Numbered from the stretch's first letter, positions 25,601 to 40,600 are shown. The stretch: DNA of 64,000 bases from Gambelia wislizenii (GCA_030847615.1 JAUMIR010000003.1:71000001-71064000); one strand, 5' to 3'. The notes: generated by a model not told the origin, from the sequence alone. Numbers and translations are program-made.

Positions 25601-28600
25601 TCAATTATCCATGGACAGGGCCGGTTTAACCTGTCTGCCAAATCAGCATTGGCAGGGGGCCCCGAGGTCAAGAGGGGGCCCCGAGGTCAAGAGAGGGCCC
25701 CGTGTTGGCCTCCTTAATATGAAAATAATGGGATTTCTGGTTTAAAATACCATAGAGTTGCCTTGGAAGGCCTAGAAAAGGGCTAGGGAAGACACATTTT
25801 CTAGGAAGACTCTATGGTAGGTGTGCTGTTTTGTGTCCCATGGATAATGAATCCAGGGATACGGGGGTCCTACTATAATCTGAACATCCTGTATGGTGAA
25901 TAGGTTAGGTTACATTGATCTGAGATAAACATATGGGGGCCCCAAAGTAAAGCATTGCAGGGGGCCCCAAAATTCCTTAAACCGGTCCTGTCCATGGATG
26001 GTGACAGTGGGGGGGGATGAGGGAGGGAGGGAGAGAGGAGGCGAGTTTGCCTCCTTTCTCCCTTCTCCACTATGGGGGTGGGGTCTGGTAGCACAGTGGA
26101 GCTGGCGGGGGGGGGAGGAAGGAGAAGCTTACCTCCCCCTCCCTTCCCCAAGATGGTTCCAGTGGCGTGGGTTCTGGCGGCGCGGCAGAGCTGGTGGGTG
26201 GATGAGGGAGGGAGGAGCTTGCCTCCTTTCTCCCTTCTCCACTATGGGGGTGGGGTCTGGTAGCACAGTGGAGCTGGCGGGGGGTGGGGAGGGAGGAGAA
26301 GCTCACTTCCCCCTCACTTCCCCAGGATGGTTCCAGTGGTGTGGGTTCTGGCGGCGCGGCAGAGCTGGTGGGTGGATGAGGGAGGGAGGAGCTTGCCTCC
26401 TTTCTCCCTTCTCCATGGGGGGGTGGGGTCTGGTGGTGTGGCAGAGCTGGTGGGGGGAGGGACAGAGGAAGCAAGCTCACCTCCCCCCTCCCTTCCCCAG
26501 GATGGTTCCAGTAGCGCAGGTTCCAGCACCACGGCAGAGCTGGCGGGGGTGGCAGGGGAGGGAGGGAGGAGGGAGCTTGCCTCCTTTCTCCTTTCTCTGC
26601 TGGGGGAGGGGTTCCCACAATATGACGGAGCTGGCAGGGGGTGACTGGGCAGGGAAGGGAGGGAGTGGGAAGCTCACCTCCTTTCTCCCTACTCTGCCGG
26701 GGGGGTGGTCTGGTGGCTGTGGTGAGGGCATTCACTATTATCCGTGGATTTCACTATCTGCGGTGGGGTCCAGAACCAATCACGCATGGATGCGGTAGTG
26801 CTACTGTAATTCACAACTACTAAGGACTTACTTTTGAAGAACCTTGGAAAGTTTGCAGTAATTTACAACCACTAAAGACTCACTTTTTGTAGTAAACTAC
26901 TACAATCAAGGACTTAATTTTGGAGAACCGTGGATAGTCTTTTTTGTATGTTACATGTAGGACTGTAGATTTGTTGAAATCAGACTGTATATTGTATATA
27001 AAATTTGCAGTAATTTACAGCATTTAAGAACACATTACACATATACATTTGGTTCTAGTACTCTATTTGTTGTATAAGCACCTGGGACCACCATGTTGGA
27101 TTTTTGCCGTAGTGATTGTGCACTGAGGCAATGAAACAGCCCCCCCCCTTTATTGTTTATTTAAGCAGAAGATTGCACTTCCACACCTTGGATTTGCTTT
27201 TTTTTTTTTTTAATACTGTTCAGTAGCAGCAACTGGTGACAATAAAAACATGAGTCATTCACTCATGCCTGCTATCTTGATTCACAGGCATGCCCGTTTG
27301 AACACCTACGCATATGGCTTTGCATGCCTGCGATCTTGAAAAAAAAAGTGGAGACAAATGAAAGCTGCTGTGAATTGGTATAAGTGTGCATCAATCCACA
27401 TTTTATTGCCTCATCTAGACAAGCCCTCAGTTGCATTCATTTCCCAGATTCAGCAGTGGAATGTTGAAATCTAAATTAAAATTAAATACTTTTAAAGTGA
27501 CTTGGGGTCTATTTACAAATCCATTGCTATTTCTTCTGAATTCTTTTTCAGCCACTGCAGTTGCAGCTGCCTTATGTGAGCATACCTGGACTATAAGCCT
27601 GGCAGCTTTTTGTGCGCCTGAAGTGTTTGTGTGGTGATAGCCAAAAAATATGAACCACATCGTAAGATGGCAATATTACCTTTAGAACTAAATATAGCAT
27701 TAAGGAATTTACATGATCAGTTGTTTATGTCCCAGTAAATTCTGTTTCGTAATAGAGATTAGTCACTGGAATATATTAAACCAATGCTCCAGTACTTGTA
27801 GAGTGTTCTGGTTGTCTTTCAACCACACTTTGAGGAGCTGTTTATAGTCATAAAGCCAAAATATGTCTAGAAACAGCCTCCTAAAAAAACTGACTTATTA
27901 TCTATAACACAGAATAAGCAGATTATTAAGATTAACATTTGGGTACTTGTGTTACATTTTTTTAGCAGAAAGATTCACCGTGGCTATCCCATACTTGTTG
28001 AATCCATTTCCTTGGGAAGATTTGCCAAACATTTTTCTGGAGTGTGCAGCATTATAAATATCTTCATGAAAAAACAGCTTTGACACCTTTGGTGGGATCT
28101 TATTAACTGTAATGTTGTTTTTTTCCCAGACAGAAAGCATTCTCATACATTAATGGCTTTCTACTTAAACTTGTGGGACAAAGTAGATCTAAATAAACAC
28201 AGATAATGACTTAGGAGTCATTTGAAACAATAGTATGCTTCTATCACTTCGAAAGGACTATAGTATTACCTTTTTATTAACCAGAAACACAAAAAGTCTG
28301 TGTTAACAGCTGCTCTAAAACATGAATTACACAGCAACTGGGAAAGGAAGGTTCTCACCTCCACATGCCATTGTTTCCCCAAAGCATTGACCACTCGGCC
28401 CTCAATGGGCCGACGACAGGCCCCACAAATTGGAATTCCCATCTTGTCATGGCATGGTAAACAGTAGAGCTCCCCCTTCAGCTCTCTGGCTTCAGCAGTC
28501 AGCTCTTTCCTGCACATAACATAATGAATTAGCAAGACTTTAGAAGTAAAACTTGTCTCCAGTAACACATGCTAACTTATACTGTATAACTGTACTAGGT

Positions 28601-31600
28601 GCGCTTCTGAGCTCCTGCCAAATAGAGGCAAAGAGAAATTCATAAAGGGAAAAATTAAACACATATATCCCCACTTTGACCTCCTGCATCTAATGATTAA
28701 CATCATAGTCATGACACACACTTTAAAAAAAACCTACTTTATAATGGTCACTTTGGTTTTATGAATCAAGTTTCAAACCATTGTAGATAAGTGAGTTCCT
28801 AGATATAGTAGGAATTATAAACCATTGTAAACTACAGTGTTCATCAAGCCTTTGTTAAGTTTCAATATATTATTTTTGTAACCCAAGAGCTTTCACAGCT
28901 GGCTCCTTTAAAGAACTGTTCATGCCGAGCTAGGATATTTCCATCTGAACAAATCACTATGTTAATGGAAGTTAGTTTGAAACAGCTCAGCACAATTGTA
29001 GCAGTTCCTCTAATTTTCCAGTTAAGTGCTTTTTGATCTTCCACATACCAAACTTTGTGTCACTCTGCGAAATATCAGCAAAGTTTATTCTGAAGATCTC
29101 CTGTCCCTGAAGAACTAATAGCATTGCCCTTTCTATGTATTTTCACTTGCTCCTCAGTACTACCTAGAAGATGGTCAACATACCCACAATGAGTGCAGTT
29201 GAAGTGATCCGGATGGTAAGAGTCATTCCTGAACATCAGAGGTTGCTCATCAATTATCAAGTGGCATTTCTGGCAAATATATTTACCCAGGCCTTTCGCT
29301 TTCTCACGATTATGACAAGGTCTACAGAGGTGCCTAGTGTGAAGTTGGAAAGAAAGACGAATGTTGAGATGCATCTTTCTGAGCAATGACAGGAATAATC
29401 AACACATGGTTGGCTGCTTTGCAACTTTCCCTGGCAATAACATGAATGTTGACTTGCAAAATACGTCCCATTGCTGTAAATGGCAAAAAATGTTTAGGCT
29501 GGCATGAAAGGTCCTAACTAATGCTAAGCAAGAATCAAGCTGAATTGTATATTCCAATAAGAAAGATATTAGTTCACCCACTCAGGCTTTCTTAGTGGAA
29601 TTTTTATGCCCATGGTTAAAAAGGGGGAAAGAAACAGAAAGGAGACGCAAATTCTAAATGCACATTTATGAGTATCCATAATGGGCAGCAGTGAATTTCT
29701 GAACATTTGCTCTCCTTTACTTAGTGGAGCTGAGTGCACAATCACAGAGATGAGCTGATAGATCCAAGAGTGCAAACACCTACTGGCAAGGAGCTGGGAC
29801 ACCTGGAGCTTAAGCTAGGCAGACTCATGGGCTTCCCCCAAGATCAAGGCAGGTCATTCAGCCTCCAGGACTTCACAGTAAAATGAAGCTAATAATAAAT
29901 CTCAATGCCAGAAGGCTGTTGTATAGCCTTTTAGTTTTATGAGTCTCAAATAGCAAGTCCCAGTGAGCATAAGTGGAAAGGAATGTTATTAACAATCCCT
30001 CTTCACAAGTTTTTCTCCTCAGTTCTACCCTAGAGCTGAAGATACTGCCATCCCAGACAAGAGCCATAGTCCCAAGAAGGAAAGCAGACAGCATGTCTTT
30101 ATAAATGGAGGCATGCAGCTGTGTTTCCCTCAGGATAAAGGAATCAGTTTTATTCCACACTGTGGAATGGAGTCTAATTATACAGGGCAGGACACTGAGA
30201 CCCTATAGCGTGTGTCCTGAAAAGAGACCCTCTCATTCAACTAAAGAAGGGGCCTTCAGCCCTTTCCACTGACAAACCATTATCACCCTGGTTCATTTGG
30301 AACCCCCCCCCTTCCATCCTACAGACCCTCCTCCACTGAGAGCAAAGGGAGGTCTTAGAATCACAGAGCTGTTACTATAGCAGCCGTCCTTCTCACCCCC
30401 ATTCCCACTATTATGGAATTATCCCCTCTGAAATGTCCTGTTGTGTCTGTAATACCAAATGTCCCCTCCCTTTCCCCAACTCTCTCCAAGCCCTCAAAGA
30501 TAGTCAGAGGGCTCCAAAGAATCAGTGTAAAAGGCAGAGAGGGGAGAGAGAGAAAGAGAGAGAGATTAGTGAGCAGGACAAACACTGGAATATTTATAAA
30601 TGCAATAACAACTCCCTCTTCCAAGAACTCAGCTGGAATGAAAACTGTCTTTCACAACAAGTGTGTTATCTACCCTCTTCTTGTGTGAGAAAGATGATAA
30701 TGGATTATCATCACTAACAGGGCTCTATATAGAGCAGCTTCCTCCTTCCACTGAGTCTGCCACTGTGCCTTCTGGATCACACAATTTCCAGTCTTGCTCT
30801 TTCCTACACTTGCTGGCACTGCAACACAATTTTTCATCTCTCACCGTGGTAGGACCTGAAGCTACAAGAGGTAAGACCATTGATTTCAACTTGGAGAATA
30901 ATATGTGTACAGTTGTGCACTAGAAAATGTAGCAATTTCTCCCTTTACAGCAACAAGTAATTTCCTGGGGCTTGCAGGGTAGAGGAGTTGGATGAATGGG
31001 GAAGCACAAAAAGTACCCTGTGCACAATGTATACTTAAACTGGTCTGCACTGCAAATATACATGTTTCAACAGTTTATATTTTTCTTCTGCATTCTATCT
31101 TACATGAATAACCTTTTTTATATGTGGAACATACAGTGCAAACGGTGCTAAAATGTACTTTTAGCAATTTATGTGAAAATGTTCTAAATGTTAAAATCTT
31201 TTTTAAAAATGACAACAACTAAACAGCATGTAATAGCCTATTCAAGTTCATTCAATGAACCTGCATCTTTTCAAGTCATGGGACTAAAGAAAGAGAATTG
31301 TAAACCTATTGCAAGTACTCAAGACCTTGGGAAAACCAGAATTCTCCAGGACATTGTACATATAATATAAGTGGGTGGGTATAAAATGAGTTTCAATGCA
31401 TATAGCACACAGTTCAAGAAGCTGTGTGTGCAAGGCTGCACTTCATACATCTCTTACTGTGGACATCTGCTAACTGAATGCAGCATACTTAGATTTTTAC
31501 AGCAACAGATACTACATCTAGCACCATAGTTTTAATACAATGCAAGAGGAGGTGGCAAGACAGTCACCTATTTACTGATTCAGAGCTTTTACACTAACAC

Positions 31601-34600
31601 AATTTAAGGTTGATCTGCATGAATAACCAATCATTTCCGAAAGCGTAAGATTTTATATACTTAATACTCTAAAAGATAATAATAACTATTATACATCAGT
31701 GAAAAGAGAATCACTTATAAAGTTTTTTCTAGCAAAGTTTCACCATGTTATAGTGATGGAAAAACCAGTAGTATACCATACAAACATTTCAGTGAGTTGC
31801 ATGGGAGTAACTGTTTTTCAGAAATTCTCTATTTGTTACTAAGATTCACTCAGATAAAATGGCACTCAAGACAGAGACTGCTTGAAATTGCATCTAGTAA
31901 AGAGCAGCTGTACTACAGAAGTTCAACACATGAACCACATGCTATCCTCCAGTTTTCTTCACACCACTGACATGCTTGTTCTTTGGAAGCTGGGTGGAAA
32001 ACAAATTATCACACTTTGACCAGCTCCTCATGGGTGCTATATTGAGGCAGCAACAAAAGAAATGCAATAGTAAGGAGCTTTCATTTGCTAGACATTTCAT
32101 TATTCTTCTCTGTACAGTGTTAAAATAAGCAATGAGTCAACTGGGCATCTTATGTAAATCAATAGATTCATTAAGAAATACACAGTTATCTCTATATTAC
32201 AGCGTATTATTGTTCAGCAGGATTCCTACAAGTGTCTTTTAACTGTACTATGTACCTTTGCCTTTTAAGAAAATATATTTGAGACATTAGAAAAGTGCTC
32301 CTATCCTCAAAGATTATTAGGATTAATGAATTAAACAATGAATTGCACTGTAATTCCATGTACCTAAATAGTAAGAACTTTGGGGGAACAATCTAACAGG
32401 GGCCTGATCAAGGCCCCAATAACACATAAGAGATGTATAAAAAAGATGCAAGTTCTTGGGGACTGGGGAGGATAACCTTTATTTTCTCACTTTTAAAAAA
32501 TGCTTTATTGGGGAGCACTCTGTGGTCAGATGGTGGAAGGACACGTCATACTCTTAAAAAGGATCTGTGTGTTCCAATTAGTGCTAGAGTGTGTTCCAAT
32601 TAGTGCAAAATAGCATTGGCTTCAACATTCTCAAAATGAAAGCAGTCACTAGTCCTTTATCTCAGAATTTCTCGCATCAATGCAAGGTTGTTCTGTACCA
32701 GACATGGCGTGGCTTAACAGTTCAGGTCGAAGCATGTATGACTGAAAGTTAGTCCCAACAAATCCAATGGGCCTTATGCTATAATAAATATGCTTAGGAT
32801 ACAACCTAAATCTGCACAATACCTCCCATTCCACATATACACTTGAATCCTATTGGTAGTCTCAACTAGAGTAGACCCATTGAATCAATTATTGAATGGT
32901 GAGTCAACACATATGTAAATCCATTGATTCAATGGGTCGATTCTAGTCAAGACTATGAATAGGATTCAAGTGTTGACAGTTGCAAACTGCAGACTTGAGC
33001 TTTTAATTGTGCTCAGCCACATTCCCCTGTTTCGCGTAACATCCAACCTGAAGAAGCATTTATTTTTATATTATATTATACTTGTTATAATACAGTACAT
33101 ATATTCTGCCTTTTGTTGCATATAGCAGTACCTAGAAGATTAGTATCAATACAATTAACAGTGCATTCCTATATAGAAAAGAATCCAATTCATGCTTGCC
33201 TAAATCAGGAACTGTGGACTTAAAAACATCATCAAATTTTCATTTTTCTATATATTATGACTACTTAGCATTATAGTGGCAAATTTTCCACTTCATATCT
33301 AGACAAAAAGTCATAACTTACTACTCTGAAACTTGCCTCCCTTAATAAAATTGATAATCATACAATAAAGTGCCATCCTATAGCAACCAAAATAGATACA
33401 AACAATTACAATTACATAAATGCTAAATTACATAATTTACTTAAATACAATAGGCAAACATATTACTACATAACTATAGGAAAGAACTGATGTATCAAAA
33501 ACTGAAGATTCTGTTCTTGGAATGAAAATCAGATTCAATGTCATAATCATTGATTACATTACATATATCCAGACTATATCTTAATTGAAACTACTAGGTA
33601 ATTAATTTATGTATCCAATACACCTTTTTAGTCTATTGTGCAAGCTCTTCCCCTTGAGCTTCTACTTACTGAGATACAAGACCCTCAGATACATAGGCCT
33701 TGTGTCTATAGTCTTACAATCGATTAACAACAGGAGTTTGTTAGCAACAGTCTTTACATAGCAGGAGTAGGAAATGTACTATGGTCTTCCAAAAGTTGAT
33801 GGCCCACTCTATTCAGCACAGTGAATGACGAGGGATGATCGCAACTGTATTCCAATATGATCTGGAAAGCCACACTCACTCATTATACAGCGTTTATGTT
33901 CAACTGCCCTTGAAGTCATAACAATGTATAACAAATGGCAGAGGCACTGTACAGTGTTTCATCCTTTTCTATTGTAAGTGAGAGGTTTGGGGTTTTTTTT
34001 TTAATACTTCACACTATGGATAGGGTTAATAAAAATCTTGATACTGCTACAGTTAGAACAGTTGGGGAAGGGAGAAGAGACATAGCCTGCTACCTTTCAA
34101 AAATCTTTTTGAGTTTTTGCATTTTCTCAGAATATAGGGAAATAAGAAATGCTAAATATCCATTCACCATCCTGCAATACATTTAAACACTAAACATCCC
34201 AAACAAAGGTAGATAAAATGTATTTAAAATTTTAAAATCATTAGAAGGTCAAGGCTTGTGTGTGCATGTAAAATGCACAATTTAGCAGATTTCTACTTTT
34301 GGTGGTTTCCCCTTTCACTGCAAGGAAACAATTTTCTACAAGACCTTCTAACTATATAGTGGTGGCCTTTTGGGAAGCTGTGGGGAAGGTTGTAAGAAGG
34401 GGGAAAGCCTTCCTTTGTGTGGAGAACACTACTTTAGGTATTAGCCAGGGTTCATTAAAAATTTAAGCTAACAATAGGCTTAGTTGGTTTCATGTTACCT
34501 TGGTAGCATAAGAAGATTGCTGATTAGATTTTTCTCTTTTATTATCTCAGGCTCATCTTTCAAAACCTACAGTGAGGAATGAACAGCCAAGCAGACTTTT

Positions 34601-37600
34601 CAGGCCTGCTCTTCAACACTTCCCTGGAAAGATCAGAGCAATGTGGCAAGGAGACTCACATGGAGAACATCCTTTTTGCTATTTTCTACCTTCTGGATTT
34701 CATCCTAGCCTTTGTTGGCAATGCTCTGGCTCTTTGGCTTTTCATCCGGGACCAGAAGTCAGACACTCCAGCCAACATTTTTCTGATGCATCTCGCTGTC
34801 GCCGATCTGTCTTTTGTACTAGTATTACCAACTCGTTTAGTATACCACTTTTCAGGCAACCACTGGCCATTTGGAGAGATCCCATGCCGGCTCACAGGCT
34901 TCCTTTTCTACCTCAACATGTACGCCAGCATTTACTTCCTCATGTGCATCAGCATAGATCGCTTCCTAGCTATTGTGCACCCTGTAAAGTCCCTCAAGCT
35001 CCGCAGGTCACTCTATGCCCATTTGGCCTGTGCTTTCCTGTGGGTTATAGTTGCTGTGGCAATGGCACCCCTTTTGATAAATGTGCAGACAGCTGAGATG
35101 AACAATACCACTATCTGCCTGCAGCTCTATAGAGAAAAGGCCTCGCGCCATGCTCTTGTGTCACTGGCTGTGGCATTTACCCTTCCATTTGTTACTACAG
35201 TGACTTGTTACTTATTGATTATACGAAATCTGAAGAAGGGGAACCGAATTGAAAATCATCTAAAGGAAAGAGCCATCAAAATGATAATCATGGTTCTTAT
35301 GATCTTCTTGATCTGTTTTGTGCCTTATCATATCAACCGCTATATTTATATCCTCAATTATGATGGTGTGAAGACCTCCTGTGAAATGCAGCGGATTCTG
35401 GCTCTTGGCAATCGCATTACTTCCTGTCTCACCAGCCTAAATGGTGCCCTTGATCCTGTCATGTATTTCTTTGTCGCTGAAAAGTTCCGAGAGGCCTTGT
35501 GTAGCTTGTTTTGCAGCAAAAAGTCTACAAGGCTACCATCAAGTTATGATGGGAAAACAAATGATAGCTCCTTAAGTGCTAAATCTGAACTGTAAAAAGA
35601 TGAAAACAATTGCTTTTTGTTTTTAAAAGGACTTTTCTAACACAATTACATCCCCTAAAAAACAGATCAGTGTTTCTCCAAGAACATAACCTGTTCTCAC
35701 ACTTCACATTTAAGGACATAAAAATGACAATGTACAGAACAATTTTAATGGGGAGGTGAAGGAGATAAGCTCTCCTTTCCTCTTTGTTCTTATATATATT
35801 TATCTTTAATTCCACTGCTCCATTCTAGATCGGCATAGTTGAGGAACCTGATCCTGGGGCTTGAAGAGGAATGAAGGGGCTCTGGGTCCATCTAAGCCAA
35901 GACATTCCCTACCTAGAGTATAATTATAATGTTTTAGGGCATATAAGTAGCAAAAATACTGTTGGCCATAGGTTTGCATGGCTATAACTAAGGGTTTTGA
36001 AAGCAGGCATAACCCCTGCATCAGAGCTCCTCTCTGTGAGAGACACCTGCATCCCATCCTAACCTGCAATGTGGATGTTAGGTCATAGCCATATCTACAT
36101 ATGGCTATCACTAGATATTACATATCTATCACTGACAAGCACTAATTCCCAGAAGACTGTGTTTTCAGAGTATAAAGATATAATTAGCATTAAAAATACA
36201 AGTGGCATAACCGTTGCACTTCTGCTACCTGAGATTAATACAATAACTGAATAACTGAGATTTGAGAAAGAAAGCTCTTAAAAGTCACTATTGCTAAAAA
36301 CAACAACAAAGAAATCTGTATTGAAGCATATCTGCAGTGTATATTGCTTTAAATAAGTAGACTGTACAGCTAAGATTTTATAGTCATGATATACACATGC
36401 TTTTTCTCCACTCTTATTTTGTGCATTCTGGAAGGATTTTCCTGTTAACTAATTCTCCAGTTTTTCAAAGCTGTTAAAACTGAGAAAGGTAAGCAAAACT
36501 GAAGCCTGAGCTTTGAGAAGATTGTGAATGTGCATTTTGATGTGACACAAATAAGAAAGGGAATTCTACACAGGCTCAACCACACCTGCTTCAACAAAGG
36601 AAGGATGAAGGCTTTCAGGCTGGCATCCATAGATTTTCCAAGGATTTTTTCCAGGCTGTGAGGCCATGTTCTGGAAGCATTTATTTCTGATGTTTCGCCT
36701 GCATCTGTGGCTGGCATCTTCAGAAAATGAAGATGCCAGCCACAGATGCAGGCAAAACATCAGGAAAAACCTAAAGGAAAATCAAAGGAAGGATATTTAG
36801 ATTGTTTTACAGCTGAAATGACTGTCTGGCCTTTGTCTAGGTACAATATTGAACAGAATATAAAATACCACCTTACAATTTAAATCACTTCTTTCTTAGA
36901 GCCTGGGCTGTTGATATTATTTTCAATAACAAGTTTAGAACAATAACTTAACATAACCTTTTATTTTATGTTTAAGTTTTTATGTGTATGTATATGTTTA
37001 ATGAATCTCCCTTTCCTCCCTCTCATACAGAGGTAACTCAAAGTTTCACAGATAACTTTCTACAAACCAGTAATCTAGTTCAGTTTTTCTACAATTGTTG
37101 CTGATATAGTTGCCCTTATTCCATGCAGACTGGACTTTCCATATCCACCTTAGCAAAACAAAGACCCTTAGTTCCAAAATAACTATACTAGAACAGGTTG
37201 TGTATCTCTTATCCCAAATTACAAAATGCTCCAAAATCCAAAACTCTGCAGCTGCAACACACACATGCTTCTTCTGTTTGTGAGCTGGAGAGAGATGAGG
37301 CTGGAGAGAGACAGGAGGATATGTGAAATGGTGGGTGGAGGGGTAGATTTGTGAGTGGCTCACAGCCCTGCTGCTGGAGTTGGCTGTGATTACTGGGTTC
37401 CCATCCACAGAAGACTTGGGTAGGAAAACCACTGGTGGATCTGAACTCTGGCAGCGGAAGCAGGGGGAGAGGAGGGGGCTGTTATTTTGGTGTGGGGCTC
37501 TCTTCTAGGCGAAGGTTGGAGACGGTCACCAGCAACCTCACTTCAGCTGAGGGAGGAGGTGGAGGAGCAGCAACAGCAGCAACCACTGCAGCTGCCACTT

Positions 37601-40600
37601 GTGCAAAGTTTAGCTGTGAACTCAACTCCACCATCTCCCTCTTACTCGCCTCGCCTCTCCCCTCCCTGGAGCCAAGGAAGCCTGAAGGAGGCACACCTGG
37701 GGGCCAGGTCTTACCACCGCCTCTGCTGCTGTCCTACACCATTTTATATACAGGTACTTGTACTGTATTCCATAATCTGAAATAAGGAATACTTCTGTCC
37801 CAAGCATTTCAAATAAGGAATACTCAACCTGTGCTCTGTCTCTGTGCCAATATAATGTTGCTGCAACTTTGGTACATCAGGATTTTGCTGTAATTTTTTA
37901 ATGGCCTCCCTACACATCTGATCATGCGCACTTGCATGCTGCACAACTAATATTTTCTATATTATGTGGGAAACAGCACCATCAACAGAAGTTTAGCTAC
38001 CACACTGTGGGTTCATATGCAGTTTGGCTTTTAGCTATGAAATCCTGACTGCTTTCCTATAATGCATGTTACCTTGATCAAAATATTTTTCAACTATTAA
38101 ATCAGGGATAGCAACCATTAGTTGATTCTCTTTTAAATTATAATGCTACTAATCACTACATGAAGACTACACAAACATAATATCATAAGAAAGCTGTTTC
38201 AGAAGGTTCATATATTATGATAAAATAACATATACAATCTGGGCTGTGAAGTCGGAAACTTGACAGAAAGAGAATCAACTCCTTTGAAATGTGATCCTGG
38301 AAGAGAGTTCTGTAGATGCAGCAGCCAGAATGACCAACAAATGTGTCCTAGAGCAAATTCAGCTTGAGCAGTCTCTAAAAGCGAAAAGGACCAAACTGAG
38401 GTGATCATACATTGGCCATATCATGAGATAGCATAACTCAGAAAAGATGATGGCTCTGATTCTATATCACTTACTTAGCTATATAATCACCTTAGTTATA
38501 TAGCTAAGTAGTGTCCCCCAGTCCTCACTTACTGGGCAGCAGCCATTGTGAGCAACAGGGGTCTGCTCCTCTATCTATTGGGAAGCTGCTGACTGATGTT
38601 TCTACCCCCTGCCATGAATTATTTCTGGTGTGACAGTCAGAAGCAGGGTCCCTGTAGAAATTCCCCCTCATTCCAAAGATGACTTGCAGGGGATGAATGG
38701 GGTGGAAATGTCAGTCATCTGCTTCCTGGTCAACAGGGGAACACACCTTTGTTGCTCGCAGCAGCTGCTATAAGCAAGTTAGGACTGGGGGACTTTCATG
38801 GTCTCTACATATTCTCTGAGCTAGAGAGTATGTAGGGATCATGAATACAAACCAGTCATGAATGTATAACTCTAGATTACACATTGGGTAATCTCTTTCA
38901 TTCGTAGGGTTGCCTTAAGTCAAGGCCACCAGTTAACAACAACAATGTATATAATTCTTTCACAGATGTTCTATCCACTGGTCAGTTTAGAATGCTAGGA
39001 ACCCAAAAGTTAAGAAGCTTTGAATGTTGTTGCACAGTGTTACTGGAGTGTGTTATTTCCTTTGAAGGGCTTTTCTGTGGGCCATTCTGCACATTATTAC
39101 TTCTTTTATCATCATACTTTGTTTTCTTTTCCAAATAGTATACATTAAAATGCATAAGAAAGTAAAGGCATTCTGTAAATTATTTCTGTCCATTAGCTTG
39201 ATTTTGGTAAGTAATTATCCATTTCAAAGTCACAGAGTCATAAAGTCATATAGTTGGATGGAGCCTCATGGGCCATCAAGTCCAACACTCTGCTCAATGC
39301 AGGATCTCCACAGCTAAAACATCCTTCAGCCTCCTTTTGAGGACATCCAGAGACCCCACGACTTCTCTAAGCAATTGATTCCATCGCAAAACTGCTTTCA
39401 CTGTCACAAAGTTCTTTCTAATGCTCCATCAAAATCTACTCTCCTGTAACTTCAAACCAGGACACCTGGTCCTACCTGAGGCAGCAGAGAATAGGCCTGC
39501 CCTCTCCCTTCTGTGACAGCCCTTGAGGTATTTAAAGAGAGAAATCTCCATATTGTCCTTCTTCTACTCCCAAGCAGTTTGTACCAATAAATCCTCTCCT
39601 CCCCTGATTTTGAAAGTCAGTCCCTTTAATACATTTCCACGTCATTCTCCAGTTCAGCCAATACTTCCCCCATCCCTTTCACAATACCCCTTTATTCTAA
39701 ATCCTGTATTTAAGAGCAAGAGAATCTCCAGATTCTTAGCTCTCTCCTTACAGAACTGCTTAATGTTTTACATATTCAAAATATCACATATTTCACATAG
39801 TAAAACCTTCAACAGAATGGAGATAAATGTGCATTTTGAAAGACATGTTCTAAACTCCAAAAGAAAATATGTACATTCTGGTGATTTTTTTATCTCTATA
39901 TTCATGCATCCATGCCCTTCACATATCAGGAAGGGGAGAATTATTTTAGCTCACATTTACTATGAATCAACCTATTCTGCACTCCTCAAATTAATGTGAG
40001 GTTGAGATTATACTTTACTGTTTGCTTATTGTTGTTCTATACTAAGGGGGGGGGGAATTTCTGCTGGATTTCTTTGTTTCCAAACCAGCAAATGCCATGA
40101 CCTTCAGATATCCCTGAGGAGCTTCACCCTAGGACATCCAGCAAATTGCCATCTTCAGTCCAGAACCCGTGTTGACATTTTTTTGTAGTTCATTGTGTAT
40201 ATGTATGTAGATATCTGCATATTTGAATACTTCAAAGGATGCCTACATTTCAGAAGCTCTGCAAACCTTCGGATATTCAAATATGTGAATGTCTGCATAC
40301 ACACACATGCTAAACTAAAAAAAAAAATGTCAACACCATGCTTGCCAGACATGGATGCTGACATAAACCCCTTTGGGACCCTTCCTGCCATGAACTTTGC
40401 CCACCTCCTACACATCAGGCTCAAATTGTGAACAATCAGGGATTGAGTTCTTTCCCAACAAAAGTACCCCCAAGCACCCCCCGACAACACTTCTGCCCTA
40501 CTGTTCATTAACAGTGCAATTTTCTAGCTTCCTACACAGAAGTAAATCCAACTGAGTTGAGTGGGATTTATTCCCAGGTAATAGGGCAAAGAATTACAGC

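Larger units (their letters stand above)
25565..26806. mobile_element. Tigger-like element carrying a minisatellite and a nested hAT
   Basis: Ends CAGTAGCACCCTCGCATC / GATGCGGTAGTGCTACTG are inverted repeats with TA on both sides (25563-25564, 26807-26808). Inner TTATCCATGGA and ATTATCCGTGGATTTCAC mark the usual Tigger subterminal parts. The interior is replaced by a GC-rich minisatellite, and a hAT element sits at 25616-25990. A smaller relative is at 47148-47497. Confidence 0.8.
25054..27427. mobile_element. Interrupted copy of the 15168-15795 element
   Basis: The left part (about 25054-25330) and right part (about 27150-27427) match the two halves of the element at 15168-15795; the right end reads CATCTAGACAAGCCC. 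Between them lie AT-rich sequence with a degenerate tandem repeat (ACAACTA...AAGGACTTACTTTT at 25530, 26812, 26866 and 26903) and the Tigger-like insertion. Confidence 0.55.

Noticed and set aside
25998..26798. 266-codon frame (+) and 221-codon frame (-) as genes
   Set aside because: Both are translations of the GC-rich minisatellite; repeated low-complexity peptides, no domain, and open on both strands.
34572..35096. 174-codon frame overlapping GPR17
   Set aside because: Shadow frame of the clearly coding GPR17 sequence.
37435..37785. 116-codon Ala/Gly/Ser-rich frame
   Set aside because: Lies in the GC-rich interior of a Tigger-like element; no recognisable domain or splice context.
39523..39999. 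158-codon frame
   Set aside because: Starts inside an antisense CR1 fragment and runs into intronic DNA; no similarity to a known protein.
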